Shown: positions 58,008-64,000 of the stretch, piece by piece
Layout: each line of letters opens with the position of its first letter
How positions within the stretch are numbered: position 1 is the first letter of the stretch
NCBI RefSeq assembly: GCF_015265435.1
Contig: NZ_JABJWH010000036.1
Span: forward strand, 248,001-312,000
Direction of reading: 5' to 3'
Origin: Alloalcanivorax profundimaris
Lineage (GTDB): Bacteria; Pseudomonadota; Gammaproteobacteria; Pseudomonadales; Alcanivoracaceae
DNA length: 64,000 nucleotides
The notes under the pieces: generated by a model
Database searches by the model: none
Seen by the model: the letters and a program-made list of their open reading frames with translations, nothing else
Told to the model about the DNA's origin: nothing
Translations under genes and position numbers: made by a program

Positions 58008-58925
58008 CTATTTGATGTGGGCGAGGATACCGTCCAGCTCGTCCAGGTTGTTGTAGCTGATCACCAGCTTGCCCTTGCCGCCGTTGCCCTGCTGGATCTG
58101 CACCGGGGCGCCGAGGCGGTCGGAGAGATCGTTGATCAGGTGGCGCACATTGGGGTCTTCCTTGGCCGGCGCCGGTTTGGCGGGCTTTTCCTTCTCGAAC
58201 TCGCGCACCAGGGCCTCGGTCTGGCGTACCGACAACCCCTTGGCCACCACCGTGCGCGCCGCCTCCACCTGCTTGGCGCCGGTCAGCGCCAGCAGCGCCC
58301 GGGCGTGGCCCATTTCCAGGTCGCCGTGCTCGAGCAGCTTCTTGGTGTCCGCCTCCAGGCTCATCAGACGCAGCAGGTTGGTGACCATGGCCCGGGACTT
58401 GCCCACGGCGTCGGCCACCTGCTGATGGGTCAGCCCGAATTCCTCCTTGAGCCGCGACAGCGCCAGGGCCTCCTCCATGGGGTTGAGGTTCTCGCGCTGG
58501 ATGTTCTCGATCAGCGCCATGGCGATGGCGGCTTCGTCGGGCACCTCGCGGATGACGGCGGGGATCACGTCCAGTTCCGCCATCTGCGCCGCCCGCCAGC
58601 GGCGTTCGCCGGCGATGATCTCGTAACGGTCCTCGCCCAGCGGGCGCACCACGATCGGCTGCATCACGCCCTGGGCGCGGATCGACTCGGCCAGTTCCTC
58701 CAGGGCATCGGCGGACATGTCCTTGCGCGGCTGGTAACGCCCGCGCTGCATGAACTCCACCGGCAGGTGGCGCAATTCACCGTCCCGGGGCGGTCGCTGG
58801 GCCGGCGCCGATGCCTCCGCGCCGTCCTCGACGCTGACTTCCTCCATGTGCTGCCGGCGCGCCTCGCTGCTGCTGATCAGGGCGTCCAGACCGCGGTCGA
58901 GGCCTCGTTTACGCTTTGCCGCCAT
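58008..58925 (-). CDS. parB: Chromosome partitioning protein ParB
   Basis: Centromere-binding CTPase of chromosome segregation, 305 residues. It has the N-terminal GLDRGLDALI motif that contacts ParA, the CTP-binding GERRWRAA box (about 115-122), ENIQRENLNPMEEA, a helix-turn-helix at LTHQQVADAVGKSRAMVTNLLRL and the C-terminal dimer domain. It lies 29 bp after parA. No parS site (TGTTTCACGTGAAACA) was noticed in the window. Confidence 0.97.
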   Translation of the reverse strand: MAAKRKRGLDRGLDALISSSEARRQHMEEVSVEDGAEASAPAQRPPRDGELRHLPVEFMQRGRYQPRKDMSADALEELAESIRAQGVMQPIVVRPLGEDRYEIIAGERRWRAAQMAELDVIPAVIREVPDEAAIAMALIENIQRENLNPMEEALALSRLKEEFGLTHQQVADAVGKSRAMVTNLLRLMSLEADTKKLLEHGDLEMGHARALLALTGAKQVEAARTVVAKGLSVRQTEALVREFEKEKPAKPAPAKEDPNVRHLINDLSDRLGAPVQIQQGNGGKGKLVISYNNLDELDGILAHIK

Positions 58926-58954
58926 AGTCGGATCTCACTCAAGTCGGTTCTTGC

Positions 58955-59746
58955 TTATGCCTGCTGGGGTTTCTGCATCGCCTGCTCGCGACGCAGAATC
59001 TCGCCGGCCAGCGCCAGGTAGCTCACCGCGCCGCGGGATTTGGGATCATAGGTGATCACCGGCGCGCCATGGCTGGGCGCCTCCGCCAGCCGCACGTTGC
59101 GCGGGATGATGGTGCGGTAGACCTTGTCGCCGAAGTGGCTGATCAGCTGGTTGGAGACATCGTTGGAGAGGCTGTTGCGCGGGTCGTACATGGTGCGCAA
59201 CAGGCCGCCGATGTGCAGCTTGGGGTTCAGCACCGAGCGGATTTTCTCGATGGTGTTCATCAGCGACGTGAGCCCCTCCAGGGCGTAGTACTCACACTGG
59301 ATCGGCACGATCACCGAATCCGCCGCGGTGAGGGCGTTGACGGTGAGCATGTTCAGCGAGGGCGGGCAGTCGATGATGACGTAGTCGTAATCGTCGCGAA
59401 TCCGGGCCAGGGCGTTGCGCAGGCGGAACTCGCGCATCTTCATGTCCAGCAGCTGGACTTCCGCGGCGGTCAGGTCGCCGTTGGCGGCGATCAGATCGAA
59501 GCCGGAGTCCTCCGGCGTGCCCACCAGCGCCTGCTCCATGTCCACGTCGCCCATGAGCACGTCATGGACGGTGTATTCCGGCTCGTACTTGTCCACGCCG
59601 GCGCCGCTGGTGGCGTTGCCCTGCGGGTCGATGTCCACCAGCAGCACCTTCTTGCGCGTGGCCGCCAGGGAGGCGGCCAGGTTGACGCTGCTGGTGGTCT
59701 TGCCCACCCCGCCTTTCTGGTTGGCAATGGCAAAAACGGTGGTCAC
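58955..59746 (-). CDS. parA: Chromosome partitioning ATPase ParA
   Basis: Nucleoid-bound ATPase that moves ParB-parS complexes, 263 residues. The deviant Walker [10 protein letters not shown] (about 10-18), DIDPQGNAT and Walker [14 protein letters not shown] are intact. It overlaps the rsmG stop by 4 bp and is part of the mnmG-rsmG-parA-parB run found near many gammaproteobacterial replication origins. Confidence 0.97.
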   Translation of the reverse strand: MTTVFAIANQKGGVGKTTSSVNLAASLAATRKKVLLVDIDPQGNATSGAGVDKYEPEYTVHDVLMGDVDMEQALVGTPEDSGFDLIAANGDLTAAEVQLLDMKMREFRLRNALARIRDDYDYVIIDCPPSLNMLTVNALTAADSVIVPIQCEYYALEGLTSLMNTIEKIRSVLNPKLHIGGLLRTMYDPRNSLSNDVSNQLISHFGDKVYRTIIPRNVRLAEAPSHGAPVITYDPKSRGAVSYLALAGEILRREQAMQKPQQA

Positions 59747-60360
59747 TGCGGTCTCCTTATGATCACCAGCACGCGGGTTTCCGCCAGGCCGGGCACGGCC
59801 AGGGGTTCCACGCGCGCGGTCCAGCCGGCCGGCAGCTCGGCCAGTTCGCGCTCCACGGCGGTCGCCTTCATGGCCAGAACGCGGGTTTCCGGCGCGATCA
59901 AGGGCCCCGTGACCGCCAGCATATCGGGCAGGGCGGCGAAGGCGCGGCTGATAATCTGCGATGGAGCCTTACGGTACTGTTCCACGCGGGCGTGCACAAC
60001 CTCCACGTTCTCAAGGCCCAGTTCACGCCGGGCCTGGCGCACGAAGCGCGCCTTCTTGCCGTTACCGTCGAGCAGGGTGAAGGCCTGATCCGGGCGGGCG
60101 ATGGCCAGGGGAATGCCGGGCAAGCCGGCACCGGTGCCCACGTCCAGGGAGGGGCCGGCCTCCAGGTGCGGCAACACCGCCAGGGAGTCGAGCAGGTGGC
60201 GGGCGATCATCTCGCCGGGGTCACGCACCGCGGTAAGATTGAACGCCCGGTTCCATTTCACCAGCAAATCCCGATAGGTTAGCAACGCCGTTACCTGATC
60301 GTCATCGAGGGTCAGATCCAGCTCGCGCAGGCCGCCGGCCAGGCGGTCCCGGTCGCTCAT
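59743..60360 (-). CDS. rsmG: 16S rRNA (guanine527-N7)-methyltransferase RsmG
   Basis: SAM-dependent rRNA methyltransferase, 205 residues, targeting G527 of 16S rRNA. The SAM-binding loop [17 protein letters not shown] and [15 protein letters not shown] are typical, along with [12 protein letters not shown]. It overlaps mnmG and parA by 4 bp at each side, so the genes are translationally coupled. Confidence 0.96.
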   Translation of the reverse strand: MSDRDRLAGGLRELDLTLDDDQVTALLTYRDLLVKWNRAFNLTAVRDPGEMIARHLLDSLAVLPHLEAGPSLDVGTGAGLPGIPLAIARPDQAFTLLDGNGKKARFVRQARRELGLENVEVVHARVEQYRKAPSQIISRAFAALPDMLAVTGPLIAPETRVLAMKATAVERELAELPAGWTARVEPLAVPGLAETRVLVIIRRPQ

Positions 60361-62243
60361 GCCTGGCGGGCCGTCTGGTGCTGGTGTTTCTTCAGGAAGA
60401 TCAGCAGCAGGGAAATCGCCGCCGGGGTGACCCCGGGGATCCGGCCCGCCTGTCCAATGGTGGCCGGGCGCACCTCGTTGAGCTTCTGCTTGACCTCGTT
60501 GGAGAGCCCCTTCACCACCTGGTAGTCGAAGTCCGCCGGTAACGGCTGGTCCTCGGCGGCCCGCAGCTTGGCGATCTCCGCCTCCTGGCGGTCGATGTAG
60601 CCGGCGTATTTGGCGACGATCTCCACCTGTTCGATGACCGCGTCGGCGACCGGCGCCAGGCCGGCGGCCTCGGCCAGGGGGCGGTAGTTCAGCTCCGGCC
60701 GCTTGAGCAGGTCCATGAGGTTGTATTCATGGGACAGCGGCTTGTCGAGCAGGGCGTTGACGCGCTCCGCTTCCGGCGTATCGGGACGCACCCAGGTGGC
60801 CTTGAGCCGCGCCTGCTCGGTTTCCATGCCCTCGCGCTTGGCGCAATAGGCGGCCCAGCGCTCGTCGTCCACCAGGCCCAGCTCGCGGCCCTGCTCGGTG
60901 AGGCGCAGGTCGGCGTTGTCCTCACGCAGCAGCAGGCGGTATTCCGCCCGGCTGGTGAACATCCGGTAGGGTTCCCGGGTGCCCATGGTGATCAGGTCGT
61001 CCACCAGCACGCCGATGTAGGCCTCGTCCCGGCGCGGCGTCCAGGGGGCCCGCTCCTGGCTCAGGCGCGCCGCGTTCAGGCCCGCCAGCAGCCCCTGGGC
61101 GCCGGCCTCCTCGTAGCCGGTGGTACCGTTGATCTGGCCGGCGAAGAACAGCCCGGGCATGTGCTTGGTCTCCAGGCTGTGCTTCAGGTCCTGGGGATTG
61201 AAATAGTCGTACTCGATGGCGTAGCCAGGCCGGGTGATGTGAGCGTTCTCGAAGCCGCGAATGGAGCGCACCGCTTCCATCTGCACATCGAACGGCAAAC
61301 TGGTGGAAATCCCGTTGGGATAGAGTTCGTGGGTATCCAGCCCCTCCGGCTCGACGAAGATCTGGTGGCTGTTCTTTTCCGGGTAGCGGTTGACCTTGTC
61401 CTCGATGGACGGGCAGTAACGCGGCCCGGTGCCTTCGATCACGCCGGTGAACATGGGGCTGCGGTCGAAGCCGGCACGGATGATATCGTGGGTGCGCTCA
61501 TTGGTGTGGGTAATGAAGCAGCAGGTCTGGCGGGGGTGCTCTTCCACCTTGCCCAGGTAACTCATCACCGGCAGCGGTGCATCGCCCCACTGCTCTTCCA
61601 TCACCGAGAAATCCACGGTCTTGCCGTCAATGCGCGGCGGCGTGCCGGTCTTCAGGCGGTCGACCCGGAACGGCAACTCACGCAGGCGCCGGGCCAGGGC
61701 GTTGGACGGCTGGTCGCCAGCGCGGCCGCCCTGATGGTTGTCCAGGCCCACGTGGATAACGCCACCCAGGAAGGTTCCGGCGGTAAGCACCACGGCGTCG
61801 GCGTGGAAACGCAGACCCATGTTGGTGACCGCGCCCACGCAACGACCGTTTTCCACGATCAGATCGTCCACCGACTGCTGGAACAGCGTGAGGTGGGGCT
61901 GGTTTTCCAGGATGCCCCGGATCGCCGCCTTGTAGCGGACCCGGTCCGCCTGGGCGCGGGTGGCGCGCACCGCCGGGCCCTTGCGGGCATTGAGCACCCG
62001 GAACTGGATACCGCCGCGGTCGGTGGCGCGGGCCATGGCGCCGCCCAGGGCGTCGATCTCGCGTACCAGGTGGCTCTTGCCGATGCCGCCGATGGCCGGG
62101 TTGCAGCTCATCTGTCCCAGGGTCTCGATATTGTGGGTGAGCAGCACCGTGTCCACGCCCATGCGGGCCGCCGCCAGGGCCGCCTCGGTGCCGGCATGGC
62201 CGCCGCCAATCACGATGACGCCGAATCGATGGGGGTATTCCAT
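60357..62243 (-). CDS. mnmG: tRNA uridine-5-carboxymethylaminomethyl modification enzyme MnmG
   Basis: FAD protein of 628 residues that works with MnmE to modify the wobble uridine of several tRNAs. The FAD motif [17 protein letters not shown] (about 13-29), the double GG motif [22 protein letters not shown] and [22 protein letters not shown] are all present; the length matches E. coli (629). mnmE is not adjacent in this window. It overlaps rsmG by 4 bp. Confidence 0.97.
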   Translation of the reverse strand: MEYPHRFGVIVIGGGHAGTEAALAAARMGVDTVLLTHNIETLGQMSCNPAIGGIGKSHLVREIDALGGAMARATDRGGIQFRVLNARKGPAVRATRAQADRVRYKAAIRGILENQPHLTLFQQSVDDLIVENGRCVGAVTNMGLRFHADAVVLTAGTFLGGVIHVGLDNHQGGRAGDQPSNALARRLRELPFRVDRLKTGTPPRIDGKTVDFSVMEEQWGDAPLPVMSYLGKVEEHPRQTCCFITHTNERTHDIIRAGFDRSPMFTGVIEGTGPRYCPSIEDKVNRYPEKNSHQIFVEPEGLDTHELYPNGISTSLPFDVQMEAVRSIRGFENAHITRPGYAIEYDYFNPQDLKHSLETKHMPGLFFAGQINGTTGYEEAGAQGLLAGLNAARLSQERAPWTPRRDEAYIGVLVDDLITMGTREPYRMFTSRAEYRLLLREDNADLRLTEQGRELGLVDDERWAAYCAKREGMETEQARLKATWVRPDTPEAERVNALLDKPLSHEYNLMDLLKRPELNYRPLAEAAGLAPVADAVIEQVEIVAKYAGYIDRQEAEIAKLRAAEDQPLPADFDYQVVKGLSNEVKQKLNEVRPATIGQAGRIPGVTPAAISLLLIFLKKHQHQTARQA

Positions 62244-62340
62244 GGGGATGCTCTCTCCGCACGCCGGACGCGCGTTTAAAATATGATCAGATCGGGCGCG
62301 CTAGTATAATCCGAACACGCCCAATTTAAAGGCTCATCGC

Positions 62341-62402
62341 GGTAGAAGTGGCTTCACCCGCGATAACCGGCGTCGATGATCGCGGCTGAAGCCACTCCTA
62401 CC
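62341..62402. repeat. REP-type palindrome upstream of mnmG
   Basis: GGTAGAAGTGGCTTCA (62341-62356) pairs with 62387-62402 with one mismatch, and inside it CCGCGAT (62358-62364) pairs perfectly with 62379-62385. The arm ATCGCGGCTGAAGCCACTCC is the same family as the repeats at 33085 and 40985. It lies in the 280-bp gap between mnmG and the antiporter, which otherwise shows only a possible TATAAT at 62477-62482. Confidence 0.75.
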
Positions 62403-62523
62403 CTTCTTTGCCGCGCCTTTGGGAGCCGGCCGCCACGAACCGGTAGCGTGTCACTGAGAGCCGGGCCGTCTTCCTATATAATAGAAAGCGGTCTTTTTTC
62501 TGCCTGATATTCCGGGAGTGCAT

Positions 62524-64000
62524 TTGGAATCACTGAACGTCTTTCTCCTCGTTGGCACCGGCCTGATGTTCGTGGGCCTGCTGCTGGGCACTCTGAGCGC
62601 CCGCTTTGGCGTGCCCTCGCTGCTGGTGTTCCTGGTGGTGGGCATGGCCGCCGGCGAGGACGGACTGGGCGGCATTGAGTTCGACGATTTCTCCCTGGCC
62701 TACGTGGTCAGCAACATCGCCCTGGCGGTGATTCTCCTGGACGGCGGCCTGCGTACCCGCCTGAGTACCTTCCGGCTGGGCCTGAAGCCGGCGCTGAGCC
62801 TGGCTACCCTGGGGGTAGCGCTTTCCGCCGGCCTGGTGGGCGCTTTCGCCACCTGGCTGATCGGCGTGGACTGGCGCCTGGGTCTGCTTCTCGGCGGCAT
62901 CATCGGCTCCACGGACGCCGCCGCGGTGTTCAATGTGGTGAAGGGCGCCGGCGTCACCCTCAATGAGCGGGTGGCCAGCACCCTGGAGATCGAGTCCGGC
63001 CTCAACGACCCCATGGCGATCTTCATCACCCTGATGCTGGTGGGGGTGCTGGTGAACCCGGACATCGGCTTTGGCTGGCCGATGCTGATCACCCTGGTTC
63101 AGCAGTTCGGCCTGGGCGTGCTCATGGGCCTGAGCCTGGGCGCCTTGCTCAGCGAAATCCTGCTGCGCGTGCGCAGCAACGAAGGGCTGCATGCCCTTCT
63201 GCTGTGCAGCGGCGGCGCCATGGTGTTCGCCACCACCAACCTGGCCGGCGGCAGCGGCTTCCTGGCCATCTACCTGGCCGGTCTGGTGGCCGGCAACCGG
63301 CGCGGCGGCACCGGCGACAACGTGCTGCGCTCCATGGATTCCATGGCGTGGCTGGCGCAGTCCGGCATGTTCCTGATGCTGGGGCTATTGGTGACCCCCT
63401 CGGAGCTGGGCAAAAGCCTGGTGGACGCCCTGCTGGTGGCGCTGTTCCTGATGCTGGTGGCGCGCCCCATCGCGGTGTGGGCCAGCCTGCTGCCGTTCCG
63501 CTTCACCTGGCGCGAAGAACTGTTCATCGCCTGGACCGGCCTGCGCGGCGCGGTGCCCATCGTGCTGGCCGTGTTCCCACTGCTGGCCGGAGTCGGCCAG
63601 ACTCGCTTGCTGTTCGACATCACCCTGGTGGTGGTGCTGATTTCCCTGCTCGCCCAGGGCGCCAGCCTGCGCTGGGTGGCGCGCCTCCTGAAGGTGTCGG
63701 TGCCGGCCACCACGCCGCCCAGGCAGATGGTGCCGCTGGCCGCCTCCGGCGACCGCTACGTGATGCAGTTCGAGGTGGACGCCGGCGCCAAGGCGGAAGG
63801 CCAGCGCCTGGGCGCCATCACCACGCCGCGCATCACGCCGCTGCTGATCATCCGCAATCAGGAATTCCGCAATCTGGCCGAGGACCCGGTGATCCAGGCC
63901 GGCGATCTGGTCACCTGGCTGGCGCCGCTGGCGGAGAAGGATTACCTCTCGGACATGTGCCACCGGCTGTCCAAGGACGAGAAACGCTATTACGGCGAGT
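62524..64000 (+). CDS. K+/H+ antiporter, NhaP2/CvrA type, C-terminus cut by window edge
   Basis: Inner-membrane CPA1 cation/proton antiporter; about 492 residues are visible. Twelve or so hydrophobic helices are followed by a soluble TrkA-C-like domain (from about 410: YVMQFEVDAGAKAEGQRL). Conserved transport motifs are SLLVFLVVGMAAGEDG, GGIIGSTDAAAVFNVV and LEIESGLNDPMAIF with the ion-site Asp. The start is TTG at 62524, 6 nt after GGGAG. The nearest TATAAT is at 62477-62482. CvrA (YcgO, NhaP2) proteins of E. coli and Vibrio have this domain order and control cell volume and potassium under low osmolarity. Confidence 0.92.
   Translation, partial: MESLNVFLLVGTGLMFVGLLLGTLSARFGVPSLLVFLVVGMAAGEDGLGGIEFDDFSLAYVVSNIALAVILLDGGLRTRLSTFRLGLKPALSLATLGVALSAGLVGAFATWLIGVDWRLGLLLGGIIGSTDAAAVFNVVKGAGVTLNERVASTLEIESGLNDPMAIFITLMLVGVLVNPDIGFGWPMLITLVQQFGLGVLMGLSLGALLSEILLRVRSNEGLHALLLCSGGAMVFATTNLAGGSGFLAIYLAGLVAGNRRGGTGDNVLRSMDSMAWLAQSGMFLMLGLLVTPSELGKSLVDALLVALFLMLVARPIAVWASLLPFRFTWREELFIAWTGLRGAVPIVLAVFPLLAGVGQTRLLFDITLVVVLISLLAQGASLRWVARLLKVSVPATTPPRQMVPLAASGDRYVMQFEVDAGAKAEGQRLGAITTPRITPLLIIRNQEFRNLAEDPVIQAGDLVTWLAPLAEKDYLSDMCHRLSKDEKRYYGE

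Noticed and set aside
57710-62243. parS site near parAB.
   Set aside because: I read the region for TGTTTCACGTGAAACA and close variants and saw none. Absence by eye is not proof, so no site is claimed.
62244-62523. Possible replication origin next to mnmG, as in E. coli.
   Set aside because: No DnaA boxes of the TTATNCACA type and no AT-rich unwinding region are seen; the interval is mainly a REP palindrome.

Overview
The window is about 64 kb of high-GC gammaproteobacterial chromosome. The mix of AlkB alkane hydroxylase, rubredoxin and rubredoxin reductase, and the typical gammaproteobacterial runs ubiC-ubiA-phoB-phoR, pstSCAB-phoU, glmS-glmU-atp operon and parB-parA-rsmG-mnmG points to a marine hydrocarbon degrader of the Alcanivorax/Alloalcanivorax type. 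That assignment rests on gene content and protein style, not on a database search. Almost everything looks like core genome. I see no prophage, integron, CRISPR array, rRNA or tRNA gene.

Layout. 1-733: rubredoxin reductase (cut by the window edge) and rubredoxin, the electron carriers for AlkB. 963-4764: ubiquinone genes ubiC-ubiA, then phoB-phoR behind a Pho box, then slyX. 4788-8000: a TetR regulator, a manganese (yybP-ykoY) riboswitch with a GDT1-family manganese exporter, yaeQ and an unknown lipidless membrane-anchored protein. 7795-10943: an arsenic operon (arsR, arsC, ACR3 arsB, arsH) interrupted by a 267-bp MITE-like element and an AAGTT-type repeat. 11061-16691: pstSCAB-phoU behind a second Pho box. 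16804-20404: a three-part TRAP transporter with an embedded thioesterase. 20468-30130: uvrD, a GGDEF/EAL protein, two poorly known proteins and an MscS channel. 30442-34300: an EphD-like epoxide hydrolase/dehydrogenase fusion, a MerR regulator and alkB. 34514-46032: a penicillin-acylase-type lipoprotein, a quinone oxidoreductase, a decayed two-component remnant, mlaA, a thioesterase, an orphan substrate-binding protein, an acyl-CoA synthetase and a ClsC-like cardiolipin synthase. 46211-62243: msrAB, glmS, glmU, the complete atpIBEFHAGDC operon with a near-consensus promoter, parB-parA, rsmG and mnmG. 62524-end: a K+/H+ antiporter, cut by the window edge.

How parts work together. AlkB receives electrons through rubredoxin and its reductase; the acyl-CoA ligase, thioesterases, QOR and EphD-like fusion fit lipid and alkane metabolism around it. 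PhoR/PhoB would drive pstSCAB-phoU and phoBR through the two Pho boxes. PhoU closes the loop, and the neighbouring ars operon handles arsenate, which enters through phosphate transporters.

The most interesting structure lies between genes. A MITE-like element sits exactly in the arsR stop codon and separates arsR from arsC. An end-like fragment of the same element forms the clsC stop. REP sequences supply the stop codons and the shared C-terminal Asp-Arg-Asp of two unrelated proteins. A response-regulator start is fused to a truncated, nonsense-interrupted histidine kinase. I did not find a clearly new multi-gene system; the candidates for follow-up are listed as findings.
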